A stretch of DNA of 64,000 nt from Pedobacter cryoconitis (GCA_019352875.1 JAAAFW010000006.1:451743-515742), one strand, 5' to 3'; counted from the stretch's first letter, positions 53,933-62,566 are shown. Notes: generated by a model not told the origin, from the letters alone. A program made the numbers and translations.

Positions 53933-54061
53933 ATGTTAAAAATGCATTATTACTCTTCTCCACCGGACGCTTCAATTCATTTAAAAGAAAAATTATACAG
54001 TTATGGAAGCCGACTGGATTTCATCCAAATTAATGGACAGTGTATAAATAACTGCTGTTAA
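53933..54061 (+). CDS. Small early phage protein, 42 residues
   Basis: The frame runs MLKMHYYSSPPDASIHLKEK to CINNCC and stops at 54061, two bases before the next start codon. Its position directly after the early promoter and its tight spacing support it as a real gene. No function recognised. Confidence 0.45.
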   Translation: MLKMHYYSSPPDASIHLKEKLYSYGSRLDFIQINGQCINNCC

Positions 54062-54063
54062 TA

Positions 54064-54375
54064 ATGAAAGAAGTTAAGGTGCCGAAACGAATATCATGGA
54101 CATCACATATCATAAATCTCAAGATCGGTGAAGTCATCATAGCGGATTACAGTAAAGTGAATACAATCTGTTCATTAATAAGCGGTAGGATATCATTAAT
54201 GTATAAAAAAAGAAAGTATATCACCTGGAAAGAAGAAATGGCGGGGCAGGACGGTGTGCATAGGAAATATTTAAAAATTAAAAGGGAGCCGGATAAAAAT
54301 AATATACCTGTGGATGATGAATCTGCAAATCGATCCTTAAAACTGATACATCTAAAAACACAAAATAATATTTAA
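54064..54375 (+). CDS. Uncharacterised early phage protein
   Basis: This 103-residue basic protein (MKEVKVPKRISWTSHI) has a strand-rich middle (GEVIIADYSKVNTICSLISG) that could bind DNA. It lies in a chain of closely packed small genes between the repressor and the primase. No family recognised. Confidence 0.6.
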   Translation: MKEVKVPKRISWTSHIINLKIGEVIIADYSKVNTICSLISGRISLMYKKRKYITWKEEMAGQDGVHRKYLKIKREPDKNNIPVDDESANRSLKLIHLKTQNNI

Positions 54376-54378
54376 TAA

Positions 54379-54657
54379 ATGAACATGGTAAAGTTATCTC
54401 ACGTAGAACAATTGGTGAATTCTCCAATTCTAAATTTTGAATGCTCTGACGGTAGCATAATAGATATTTTAAAATCAGATTTATTAGCCTTTATTGATGA
54501 ATACGGACTTAATATTTCAACTGATGTAGATTTTAATTCTTACGATTATTTTGATCAGGAATCCGAAGCCGTAATAGATGCAGATATTTATCTGGACGAT
54601 AATTTCAAGTTGGTCACTCAATTATTTTTCGAATCCAAAATAGCCGGTAGTTTTTAA
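54379..54657 (+). CDS. Uncharacterised acidic early phage protein
   Basis: This 92-residue, strongly acidic protein (SDVDFNSYDYFDQESEA-like middle) starts three bases after the previous stop and ends directly before the next start. Acidic small phage proteins often mimic DNA or inhibit host enzymes, but nothing specific is seen. Confidence 0.55.
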   Translation: MNMVKLSHVEQLVNSPILNFECSDGSIIDILKSDLLAFIDEYGLNISTDVDFNSYDYFDQESEAVIDADIYLDDNFKLVTQLFFESKIAGSF

Positions 54658-54951
54658 ATGCCAGATAATATGAAAAAAATCATTTTAATTGAGAAAGAAT
54701 CAAATTCCGAGCGGAAGGAGCCTAAAAAGCTAAACTTAGATAATATGAAGCCGCTGTATCAGGAAATCGCCGAAATTGAAAATTTTTATAAAGACTGTTC
54801 TTTAGACGAGGCAATAGGTCAATTCAGTCATAAATCCAATGAATGTTTCACTCTAATAAGAGAGGCCATCTTCGAGGTGAAGGCAATAATGCGGCGGATT
54901 AAATATATTCAGCGGGCAAATACATTTAAAAAATCGAGGTTAAAATATTAG
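54658..54951 (+). CDS. Uncharacterised helical early phage protein
   Basis: This 97-residue protein has a basic N-terminus and two long helices (about residues 30-60 and 68-95). It starts at the base after the previous stop; a second methionine at codon 5 is possible. No family recognised. Confidence 0.55.
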   Translation: MPDNMKKIILIEKESNSERKEPKKLNLDNMKPLYQEIAEIENFYKDCSLDEAIGQFSHKSNECFTLIREAIFEVKAIMRRIKYIQRANTFKKSRLKY

Positions 54952-54956
54952 GTCCT

Positions 54957-55052
54957 GTGGTTGAATCCTTTAGTAATGAAATAACTGGAGAGGATTTGGT
55001 AGATGATCGGCAGCTTACGAAAGATTTTATCCGATTTAATATGCGAAGGTAG
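54957..55052 (+). CDS. Possible very small ORF (GTG start)
   Basis: A 31-codon frame (VVESFSNEITGEDLVDDRQL ... FNMRR) fills most of the gap before the primase gene. It has no clear ribosome site and may be a remnant of a longer gene. Confidence 0.2.
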   Translation: MVESFSNEITGEDLVDDRQLTKDFIRFNMRR

Positions 55053-55096
55053 AAACTGGCCATCAGTAGGGTCTTCAACTAAAATGATATAAAACA

Positions 55097-57631
55097 ATGA
55101 GTAATTTACCACAAGTGTGGCCTGAGGTGGAGATATTGCTCTCAGACGGAATTTCGCTGATTCCTGTCAGGGAAAAAGATGAGGTAAATAGATATGGTAA
55201 AACTTCAGTTGCTAAATCTCCGTATGGAAAATGGAAGGAGTTTCAATTTAGAAAAGCGACTAAAGAGGAACTTTGGCATAATATGGAAGAGAAGCATACT
55301 ACCGCAGTTGCTATTGTTTGCGGCATAGTAAGCGGTAATATTGAGGCCATTGATATTGACGTGAAATTTAAATCAGGTATAGATGAAACCCTATTTAAGG
55401 ACATTCAGCACTTTTATCCCGAACTTTTCACGAAACTCAGGATACATCAGACTCCGTCTTCTGGTTTTCATATTATTTATCGTGTTGCTGCAACGCATCC
55501 AGTTCCGGGAAATCTAAAGCTAGCGGGCAGAATAGCTACAGAGGAGGAGATAAGTCTTCAGTTATCCAGAGGAATTAGTCATCCAAACCGGGAAATAAAC
55601 TTTTTAGAGACCAGGGGAGAAGGTGGTTATATTTTGGCTCCGCCATCATTGGGATATCTTATTTACAAAAATGCTCCTATCCCGGTATTATCATGGGAAG
55701 AACGATGTAGCTTAATTACACTTTGTCAAAGCTACACCGAGATTTTAAAAGAATTACCAAAGCCGAAACCCTTAAAATCTGAAGAAAACTGGTACGACGA
55801 AAATCCATTCGAACATTTTAACAGTTCTGCGGATCCCATTGAGTTGGCTGCAGGTTTTGGTTGGAAATATAGCCATGGGAATAATTTTTTTTTATGGTTT
55901 ACACGCCCGGGTAAACAAAGTGGAGTTTCTATGAGCTGGAATCTTCAGAAACGTATATTCTATAATTTTACCAGCAGTACAGAGTTGACCCCAAACAGAG
56001 GGTATCACCCCTCGACTTTGCTTTCAGCGCTTAAATTTTCCGGAGATAAACGAAAAACTTTCAAATGGCTTACAGAGCATGGTTACGGGAGAGTTAAGCC
56101 GGAAATAGAGAAAAAACTCTTAAAAAGTAATGTTGCTGCCGGCAAACATATTCCGAAGAACTTTAGTGAGGAGGCAAAATCAGAATACATTGTACAGGTT
56201 GATAAAGTGAAAGAAGACTATCCCTTAGGGGTTTTTATCAAGTATGATATAGATGAAGAAAGATATATTGTCAGCAGGGAGGCAATTATAGCTGTCGCCG
56301 GTAAATTGGGCTTCAGATATTATGATGGCGATCTTGTACAGATAACTGGTTTTAATTCGAAGTTTGTCACTGAAAGATACTTCCAGGATACTTTAAAAAA
56401 CTATCTGATGGGGGGAGATTCTGATGAATATGAGAAAATTTGTAATGTATACGAGTCCTTTATGCAAAAAAACGGTAAGTATACTATGCAAAGGCTAGAG
56501 CTACTGGATACATCGAAGGTGTTAAAGGACGACAAGATAACCTCATATAAGTTTTATAAGAATGGATATTTAACCATTACTGCCGGGATGATCACATTCC
56601 AGGATTATTCGGCTTTCAAACATATTATCTGGGCAGATAAAATACAGCCACGAGATTATTATGAATTTAATGGCGGGAAATTCGTTGACTTTTTAAATTT
56701 GGCAACTACTAATCCTGATCATGCTTCAAGTGTGCTGGGCTATCTTGCCCATGAATATAAAGATGAAACAACGGGGTATATTATAGTTTTGACCGAACAA
56801 TGTGCCGACCCTAAGAAAGGTGGAGGAAGTGGTAAAAATGTTTTTTGTAATTTGCTTAGACTGACAACGACCTACACCAGTAAGCCGGGTTCGCAGACGA
56901 AGTTCGATGAGAAATTTTTTCAAAGCTGGAACAGACAACGGATTTTCGGTATTTCTGATGTGTCCAGAAATTTTGATTTTGCATTTCTAAAAGAACCTGC
57001 TACAGGATCATTTATCTGGAAAAAGCTTTTTAAAGATGAAGTCGAAGTCGCTGTAGAAGATGCGCCCAAGTTTATAGTTCAGACAAATTTTAGTTACGAA
57101 AATTCGGACGGTGGGCTTCGCCGGCGTATTATACCGGTTGAATTTACTAATTTTTTCACTATTGCCGGCGGATTGGATGTGCATTACGGATGCCATTTCC
57201 CAAATGGATGGAGTAAAGATGATTATGCCGGTTTTGATACATTGATTGCAAAATCGATTCAGAAATGGCTTAAGGGATCAAATAAGTTGAACGCTACTGA
57301 GCTTACAGAAACTGGCTGGATAAAGCAATGGGAGCAGACCTATGGAAATTCAACTGGTTTTATACTTGAATATTGGGATCATTGGGTATCTGAGACGTAT
57401 GTTACCAATGAAACTTTTAAAAGAAGTCTGGAGCACTATTATAATGATAATAATATTCAGAAACAATATTGGCCATCCACAACAAAGCTCAATGCTGCAA
57501 TTGCCAGTTATGGAGAGAAAAAACATATTGGGTTTAAGAAAGATGTTGCTAAGCGGTTTTCAAATGGAATTTTCAAATGTAGATTTTTTTACGCGCCCGA
57601 AGACTGTATTGAGAATAATCAAACCCGGTAA
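55097..57631 (+). CDS. Phage replication protein: prim-pol primase fused to D5/DUF5906-like helicase
   Basis: This 844-residue protein has an N-terminal primase-polymerase domain (about residues 10-210), with IPVREKDEVNRYGK, the acidic pair in AIDIDVKF and the SGFHIIYRV motif. A linker with further beta structure follows, and from about 540 an ATPase with Walker A GGGSGKN, QTKFDEKFFQSWNRQRIFG and NSDGGLRRRIIPVEF, as in DUF5906/D5-type helicases of viruses and plasmids. It would prime and unwind at the element's own origin. A repeat-rich non-coding segment follows directly and may be that origin. Confidence 0.82.
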   Translation: MSNLPQVWPEVEILLSDGISLIPVREKDEVNRYGKTSVAKSPYGKWKEFQFRKATKEELWHNMEEKHTTAVAIVCGIVSGNIEAIDIDVKFKSGIDETLFKDIQHFYPELFTKLRIHQTPSSGFHIIYRVAATHPVPGNLKLAGRIATEEEISLQLSRGISHPNREINFLETRGEGGYILAPPSLGYLIYKNAPIPVLSWEERCSLITLCQSYTEILKELPKPKPLKSEENWYDENPFEHFNSSADPIELAAGFGWKYSHGNNFFLWFTRPGKQSGVSMSWNLQKRIFYNFTSSTELTPNRGYHPSTLLSALKFSGDKRKTFKWLTEHGYGRVKPEIEKKLLKSNVAAGKHIPKNFSEEAKSEYIVQVDKVKEDYPLGVFIKYDIDEERYIVSREAIIAVAGKLGFRYYDGDLVQITGFNSKFVTERYFQDTLKNYLMGGDSDEYEKICNVYESFMQKNGKYTMQRLELLDTSKVLKDDKITSYKFYKNGYLTITAGMITFQDYSAFKHIIWADKIQPRDYYEFNGGKFVDFLNLATTNPDHASSVLGYLAHEYKDETTGYIIVLTEQCADPKKGGGSGKNVFCNLLRLTTTYTSKPGSQTKFDEKFFQSWNRQRIFGISDVSRNFDFAFLKEPATGSFIWKKLFKDEVEVAVEDAPKFIVQTNFSYENSDGGLRRRIIPVEFTNFFTIAGGLDVHYGCHFPNGWSKDDYAGFDTLIAKSIQKWLKGSNKLNATELTETGWIKQWEQTYGNSTGFILEYWDHWVSETYVTNETFKRSLEHYYNDNNIQKQYWPSTTKLNAAIASYGEKKHIGFKKDVAKRFSNGIFKCRFFYAPEDCIENNQTR

Positions 57632-58025
57632 ATACCGTGACAGACCTATAAAATTTGAAACAGATTTGTAACGTTTTTTTTAGTTACATGCCAGTATATA
57701 GAAATCCTTTTGGTTACATAATAACATGATCTGATATCAAATGGAAGTGATTTATACCTCATGTAACTTTGTTACGAAAAAAATAGAGCTAATAATTAAT
57801 CATATTGATTTAATTGTCTGGGTGTATATCATCATGCCGGTTAAATATAAAGCAGGTTTATAGAATTTGCATAGGTCTATTTTTTCGTTACACCGTAACA
57901 AATCTGGATCGCTTAAAGATTAATCTCTTCAAAAAAGAGGTTTCTGTGCTTAAATTTTATAACAATTGTAATCGAAATAATAAATAGAATTTTAATCTAT
58001 CAACATACAACTAAAACTATCAGTT
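57632..58025. repeat. Non-coding region with clustered GTTAC/GTAAC repeats
   Basis: No coding frame is seen in these 394 bases. GTTAC or its complement occurs seven times at 57668, 57683, 57713, 57763, 57771, 57887 and 57895. The outer copies form longer inverted matches: CAGATTTGTAACG at 57661 and the complement of CCAGATTTGTTACGG at 57894-57908. Further copies lie at 53016 and 53813 near the repressor genes. Iteron-like origin or multi-site operator are the two readings. Confidence 0.5.
57960..57971. promoter_or_regulatory. Candidate operator, second copy
   Basis: TAACAATTGTAA has one mismatch to TTACAATTGTAA and lies 55 bases before the gene starting at 58026. Confidence 0.4.
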
Positions 58026-58457
58026 ATGAATAAACTAAATACAATCGCGAAGATTATAGAAAAGACTAATCCTGAAGTATTCAGGGAGGCGGAGAAGCTA
58101 TGTACGCCATTATTAACAGACAGAAAACTTATACCCGAAATATACAAACGGATAAGTGAAGTATTTCCGGAGATGGACCGTACAGACCAGAGTATTATGT
58201 TTATGGCTTGTACTTATACAGCATATGCACCCGCAACATTATTAGGTCCGGGGTTTGAACGCGCACCTGTAGGGATACGGTCTGCAATTTGTGAGGTTAT
58301 GAACTGGAATAATGAAACTGTTTGTAACCACTATCAGGATCTTGGCAGAGCCTATATTAAGGGAGCTAAATTTCAGGAACGTGTATCTGCAGTACTTCTT
58401 GGTCTGGATAAATTTTCTGCCGAAGGCGGGCAGTCGGAAATAGTTGAGGGTTTGTAG
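58026..58457 (+). CDS. Uncharacterised phage protein preceding the tail module
   Basis: This 143-residue, mostly helical protein begins MNKLNTIAKIIEKTNPEVFR and contains FMACTYTAYAPATLLGPGFE and ICEVMNWNNETVCNHYQDLG. No family is recognised. It is flanked on both sides by copies of the same palindrome, so its expression may be controlled together with the tail genes. It could be a regulator or a structural protein. Confidence 0.6.
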   Translation: MNKLNTIAKIIEKTNPEVFREAEKLCTPLLTDRKLIPEIYKRISEVFPEMDRTDQSIMFMACTYTAYAPATLLGPGFERAPVGIRSAICEVMNWNNETVCNHYQDLGRAYIKGAKFQERVSAVLLGLDKFSAEGGQSEIVEGL

Positions 58458-58485
58458 TCTTAGAAAGAAATTTTTTAATATTTAA

Positions 58486-58501
58486 AATTACAATTGTAAT
58501 T
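58486..58501. promoter_or_regulatory. Candidate operator, perfect 16-base palindrome
   Basis: AATTACAATTGTAATT is perfectly palindromic. Related sites occur at 57960-57971 and 52968-52983, all within the phage element, suggesting one regulator. Confidence 0.45.
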
Positions 58502-58597
58502 GAAGTAATTTTTCGTTTCTATTTCATTGTTTCAGAGAAATAGATAGACTGAAGATGTAATTAGGTATAGACAAGTATAATTGGCTTTACCAGAATA

Positions 58598-58644
58598 ATA
58601 GATCATTTACGCTATAGTGGTCAATTATAGAGTAAATGATCTAT
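58598..58644. repeat. 19-bp inverted repeat with 9-base loop
   Basis: The left arm (58598-58616, ATAGATCATTTACGCTATA) and right arm (58626-58644) are complementary except for one position. No T-run follows, so it is not a usual terminator. Confidence 0.6.
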
Positions 58645-58852
58645 AAATCATGTAAATCTCTCAATTTTTGTCAATTTTAATTTGATGATTTTATCAACTG
58701 TCTGTAGTAAGCCGGAAAGATTTAGAACCCGGTTTTTCGTTGGTAAATTTGAATATCATTAAAACATAGGCAATCGCTTATGAACATATGAATCATTAAT
58801 TCATAGCATACAATATATTTAAAAACAGCCTAAAGGCATAAAACAACAAGAA

Positions 58853-59665
58853 ATGGAAACATTTGTAATGAAAGGTACCGATAAGGTAGAATGGGGAACA
58901 GGGAATCAATATGGAGTGGTTACCGACTGGACTCAATTAGAAAATCTTCAGCCGGACTCTGTTCTTAGAACAAAGAACAATGGAACATTGGCAGGTCAGG
59001 TCCCGGAAGATAAAGACAGTCCTTTGTTCACTATCTATACTGCCCCTGAGCCAGGAAGCATTACGATTGGTGTAATGGAGCAAAGGCCTGTGGTAATGCA
59101 AAAATTATTTAATACAATCTGGAGTGCCGCTAATTCAACACTGGTGGTATTAGCGAAAGAAAAGGTGGCTAATTTGGCTATCAGGATCACAAGCCGCCCG
59201 GTTAACGGCCGCAAAGCAATTATTACCTATATGAACGTCGACGCGCTTACAGGTTATTCTAATAATGTTGCTAAAACCGTACAGGAAAACCTGGCAATCA
59301 CCGGGACTATTCTGCCCTGGTTTTATTTAGGCCAGGAGGCACATTACATTATGCAATGGGTAAATGAAGATGGTACTCCTATTAACAGCTTACCGGTAAA
59401 CGTGTCTGCAGGAGCTGATACGACAAGTACAACTGCGAGTAAAGCGCTGACAGGTACAGCTACTGCTGCTGCCGGTAAAACAATTGTACAAACTTATTGG
59501 TCGCAGGTATCTGGCCCGAATAGCGCGTCAATGACAGCACCAACGGCGCTGGCTAATACTGTCGGTGGATTGATAACAGGTGTATACGTATTCAGGCTTA
59601 CTGCCGTAGACAGCGCTGGCGTGGAGAATTCTGCAACGGTTAAACTGACTGCGACTGTAGCGTAG
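58853..59665 (+). CDS. Probable tail tube protein with C-terminal Ig/PKD-like domain
   Basis: This 270-residue protein has an N-terminal ~180 residues (from METFVMKGTDKVEWGTGNQY to EAHYIMQWVNEDG) that would form the tube subunit. Residues about 183-270 form an Ig-like domain of PKD/K319L type: LPVNVSAGADTTSTTASKAL, QTYWSQVSGPNSASM, GVYVFRLTAVDSAGVENSA. Tail tube proteins of lambda-like phages often carry such an add-on. The next genes are a chaperone pair and the tape measure, exactly the order expected. A terminator follows directly, as befits a very highly expressed gene. The tube assignment is by position and layout. Confidence 0.65.
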   Translation: METFVMKGTDKVEWGTGNQYGVVTDWTQLENLQPDSVLRTKNNGTLAGQVPEDKDSPLFTIYTAPEPGSITIGVMEQRPVVMQKLFNTIWSAANSTLVVLAKEKVANLAIRITSRPVNGRKAIITYMNVDALTGYSNNVAKTVQENLAITGTILPWFYLGQEAHYIMQWVNEDGTPINSLPVNVSAGADTTSTTASKALTGTATAAAGKTIVQTYWSQVSGPNSASMTAPTALANTVGGLITGVYVFRLTAVDSAGVENSATVKLTATVA

Positions 59666-59685
59666 AAAACGTACACTCAACTCAC

Positions 59686-59717
59686 AAAGCCCTGTCTTTA
59701 AACAGGCAGGGCTTTTT
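59686..59717 (+). terminator. Terminator after the tail tube gene
   Basis: AAAGCCCTG pairs with CAGGGCTTT, and an inner CCTGT/ACAGG can pair alternatively; five T follow. It would reduce transcription into the chaperone and tape-measure genes. Confidence 0.8.
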
Positions 59718-59730
59718 ATGAAATAATAAG

Positions 59731-60267
59731 ATGCAAAATAACGAAATTATACAAGGAGCGGTTGGGGCGATGATAGAAAAGGCCAGGTATATCCTGACTG
59801 TCCGGATTGAAAATCCAGCACCTACGAAACCTGTTAAGCGAACATTTCTGGATAGAATCCTCCAAAGACCAGTCGATAGTCCTGAAATAGAAACTGAGCG
59901 GAAACTGGTGTTTAAGCCTTGTAAAATGGCAAATATGTACCGGATAGCTTCTGCTGCATTAGACTTACCCGACGGGATTCTTAAAGGAGACCTGACATCA
60001 GCTATCCTGCCACTTCTAAAAGAGCCGGGTCATATCGAGAAAATTGCTTATGTCATTGCTGCCGGTGTACAGAATAACCATTTGGAGCCAGAACAGGAGC
60101 TTATTCAGTTTATTCTGAATAATCTGGATGAACAAGAAATGTTTGATTGTTTATATCAGACACTTGGAAATTTAGGGATGCAGTCTTTTTTGAATTCTAT
60201 TGTCTTGGTGAGAGGAACGGTAAATATTCTCGAACCAAAAACAAGTCCGGCGGACGGGAGAGAGTAG
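59731..60267 (+). CDS. Tail assembly chaperone, G-like part
   Basis: This 178-residue helical protein lies between the tail tube and tape-measure genes, the place of lambda gpG. It has an N-terminal helix (GAVGAMIEKARYILTVRI), a proline- and basic-rich hinge and helices with acidic character (ILNNLDEQEMFDCLYQTLGN). Its end overlaps a -1 frame that stays open to 60458. This is the classic arrangement for a programmed frameshift giving a longer G-T fusion. Assignment is by position and overlap. Confidence 0.65.
   Translation: MQNNEIIQGAVGAMIEKARYILTVRIENPAPTKPVKRTFLDRILQRPVDSPEIETERKLVFKPCKMANMYRIASAALDLPDGILKGDLTSAILPLLKEPGHIEKIAYVIAAGVQNNHLEPEQELIQFILNNLDEQEMFDCLYQTLGNLGMQSFLNSIVLVRGTVNILEPKTSPADGRE
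60186..60192 (+). promoter_or_regulatory. Candidate -1 frameshift heptamer T TTT TTG
   Basis: The sequence in the frame of the 59731 gene is TCT TTT TTG, giving the heptamer T TTT TTG, a canonical X XXY YYZ form. A second, weaker slip point A AAA A lies at 60238-60242. The codons between the two look more natural in the zero frame, which favours the later site. Confidence 0.4.
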
Positions 60268-60458
60268 ATAGCCTCCCACATAAAGTAATTGCCAGTGCAC
60301 TAAAGTATTTCGGCGGTGCAATGACAGAATGGGATATTAAATGGAATTTATCCTGGGACAATTTCATTTTATATATGAGTGCTATTCAAAGTGACGATGA
60401 TAATGCTGAGGCCGGGGAGCGCAATGTAAGTGAAATGCAAATTGAAGATTGGTGTTGA
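60192..60458 (+). CDS. Tail chaperone T-like extension in the -1 frame
   Basis: The -1 frame has no clear start with a ribosome site near the overlap; the first plausible internal ATG is at 60321. From about 60265 it reads like a real protein (VDSLPHKVIASALKYFGG, MTEWDIKWNLSWDNFILYMS), ending EDWC. It is best explained as the C-terminal half of a G-T fusion made by frameshifting in the preceding gene. The exact junction is not known. Confidence 0.6.
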   Translation, partial: EFYCLGERNGKYSRTKNKSGGRERVDSLPHKVIASALKYFGGAMTEWDIKWNLSWDNFILYMSAIQSDDDNAEAGERNVSEMQIEDWC

Positions 60459-60460
60459 TT

Positions 60461-60973
60461 ATGAAAGAAGAAATAAAAAAATACATTCTCGATCAGGCGA
60501 TTGTTAAACACGTTTGCCCGCAGGGAGCCGAAGGAATTTCCAAATCCCGTTCAATTGATGACTTACTTGAAATGTATGTCAAAGATATAGACTATTGCCT
60601 GAGTAACGATTTTCCATCTAACATGGATCTACTCAAAATAGGTGGCGAGCGGCTCAGTACTTATGGAATTTTGATAGACGACAGTTCTAAAAAGCAGAAC
60701 TCAAAATTTACAGTTTTGCTTGGCCATTGTAATGTTTCGCTGGCCTATGATGGATATACAGCTTCAACCTTGTTTGTGAAAAACAAGAGCGAGGCCGATA
60801 TCGAAGTAAACGGTCATGCATTTGTGGTCATAGATTGTTTTGATGAGTGCATTGTGCGGCTGCATGTCGGTGTTAAAGCAAAAGTATTACTCAATATATA
60901 TGGTAAAACTACGGTACACACGACTGGACCAGGAATAATCAAAACAGTTAATAAAAATCAAAATACATACTAA
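60461..60973 (+). CDS. Uncharacterised protein between chaperone and tape measure
   Basis: This 170-residue protein starts MKEEIKKYILDQAIVKHVC two bases after the T-like frame and overlaps the tape-measure start (TAATG). The N-terminal third is helical (SIDDLLEMYVKDIDYCL) and the rest is strand-rich and repetitive (STLFVKNKSEADIEVNGHAF, VVIDCFDECIVRLHVGVKAK), suggesting a small beta-helix. No family recognised; the position suggests a tail part. Confidence 0.6.
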   Translation: MKEEIKKYILDQAIVKHVCPQGAEGISKSRSIDDLLEMYVKDIDYCLSNDFPSNMDLLKIGGERLSTYGILIDDSSKKQNSKFTVLLGHCNVSLAYDGYTASTLFVKNKSEADIEVNGHAFVVIDCFDECIVRLHVGVKAKVLLNIYGKTTVHTTGPGIIKTVNKNQNTY

Positions 60974-62565
60974 TGGCAAATCAAAAAACAGACTCTGTAG
61001 ACTTAAAAATATCTTTAACATCAGAGGCAGCGGTTAAGAATGCTGAAGAGTTGGTTAAAAAACTCAGTCAAACTTTTGCCGGAGGAGATACTCCTAATGA
61101 AAATGAGGACCCTTTTACCAAGTTGTTGAAAGAGTTGGATGGCCTAACCAGAAAAGAGATCTTTGTCAAAGTCAGGGAAATTAAAGAGAGTTATATAAAG
61201 GATCTTCATCAAAAGCCTGATGAAAAGGGATATACGAAAAAGGTCGCAACTATGAATACAGAAGTCGATAAATTAGTTGGTAACAACGACTTCAATAAAA
61301 TAAGCGAATCAATAACCAGGTATAAAGAGGCTCTTAAAGCGTTTCCTAACAACAGAGACGTTAAAGGTGTCAAGGACGCCCATGCTGCTATGTATGCAGC
61401 TATCGGTGCTGGTGCAGAAAATGCTTCGAAAGCAGTTATAGCCTTATCTGGTGTTTTTCAAAAGCTAGGAATCGGAGGTGATGAATTTCAGCAAAAGATG
61501 AAAGCTGTTTCTGGTATTCTGAGTGGTGCCGGCGAAATTGCGAAAGGAATAAAAGACCCTGCCGCAATTGTAACTGGTTCAATAAAACTGTTGTCATCGG
61601 CGATTGATTTATTTAATACCAAGGACAAAAAACTTCAGTTACAGATCGATGCTTATAAGAAAAACCTCGATGCTCTTGGTAAAGCGTATAAGAAACTAGA
61701 ACGCGATGTTAATAATTCTGTTGGAGAGTCTGTTTATGCTGACCAGCTCAAGCAGATTGAAAATCTTAAGCAGCAGCAGGCAGATTACCAGAGAATGCTT
61801 GACGCCGAACGCGGTAAAAAGAAATCAGATAAAGGTAAGATCCAGGAATATCAGAATGCAATAGATGAGATTCCCAATAAAATAGAAGACATAGATAAGG
61901 CCATGTCTCAAAATCTTTTGCAGGGGACATTCAAGGACCTATCAAATAGTCTGGCAGACGCATTTGCCGAAGCATTTAAAGGCGGGGAAGATGGTATTAA
62001 GAAAATGGATGGGGCGTTAAACAACTTCATAGCTAATGCCATCAAAAATAGTTTAAAGCTTAAAATACTTGATCCGGCTGTTAAGAAATTTACCGATGAC
62101 CTTTCAAAATACGCAAAGGAGCATGACAACAGTGTATTAGGGTTCAATTTTGAGGCTTACAAAAAGGACTTGCAGATAGCTGGTAAGCTATTTGGCGAAG
62201 GATTAGAAGGTGCTAAAGAGTTTTTTGTAGATGTTAAGGACTCAGAAGCGGCCTCGCCTGAATCAATGAAAGGAGCTTTCTCTACAGCCTCGCAGGAGAG
62301 TATCAGTTTGCTTGCCGGCCAAACGATGGGCATGAGAGTCGCACAGCTTGAAACGAATACCTTACTAACAGAGCAGGGTAAGTCCATCGGCGATATATAT
62401 CAGATAGCAAAAGATAAATTTGAAGTGCAGATGAAAATCGAGAGAAATACGCTCCGAACTGCAAATAATACCGATCGTCTGGATAATATTGAAACACAGC
62501 TTATCCAGATGAACAGAAAAATGGGTGATAATGAAAACGCTGTAAAAACTGCTGGATATGCTTAA
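60973..62565 (+). CDS. Phage tail tape-measure protein
   Basis: This 530-residue protein is almost entirely helical: an N-terminal charged coiled-coil region and two hydrophobic stretches (about residues 130-215, with GAGAENASKAVIALSGVF and KDPAAIVTGSIKLLSSAIDL). A long coiled coil follows (about 220-320, QLKQIENLKQQQADYQRM), and the C-terminus is helical (LDNIETQLIQMNRKMGDNE). This layout, and the place after the chaperone pair, is typical of tape measures, which set tail length. The length is short for a siphovirus and would correspond to a tail of roughly 80 nm. Confidence 0.75.
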   Translation: MANQKTDSVDLKISLTSEAAVKNAEELVKKLSQTFAGGDTPNENEDPFTKLLKELDGLTRKEIFVKVREIKESYIKDLHQKPDEKGYTKKVATMNTEVDKLVGNNDFNKISESITRYKEALKAFPNNRDVKGVKDAHAAMYAAIGAGAENASKAVIALSGVFQKLGIGGDEFQQKMKAVSGILSGAGEIAKGIKDPAAIVTGSIKLLSSAIDLFNTKDKKLQLQIDAYKKNLDALGKAYKKLERDVNNSVGESVYADQLKQIENLKQQQADYQRMLDAERGKKKSDKGKIQEYQNAIDEIPNKIEDIDKAMSQNLLQGTFKDLSNSLADAFAEAFKGGEDGIKKMDGALNNFIANAIKNSLKLKILDPAVKKFTDDLSKYAKEHDNSVLGFNFEAYKKDLQIAGKLFGEGLEGAKEFFVDVKDSEAASPESMKGAFSTASQESISLLAGQTMGMRVAQLETNTLLTEQGKSIGDIYQIAKDKFEVQMKIERNTLRTANNTDRLDNIETQLIQMNRKMGDNENAVKTAGYA

Positions 62566-62566
62566 T

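Larger units (their letters stand above)
58458..58852. other. Non-coding region of 395 bases before the tail genes
   Basis: This region contains a perfect 16-base palindrome (58486-58501) and a 19-bp inverted repeat (58598-58644), listed separately. No reading frame is convincing. It is very AT-rich and probably carries the late promoter. Confidence 0.5.

Noticed and set aside
60147..60191. ATG at 60147 as independent start of the T-like frame
   Set aside because: The codons from 60147 to about 60260 read as an out-of-frame copy of the upstream chaperone; a frameshift or a later start fits better.
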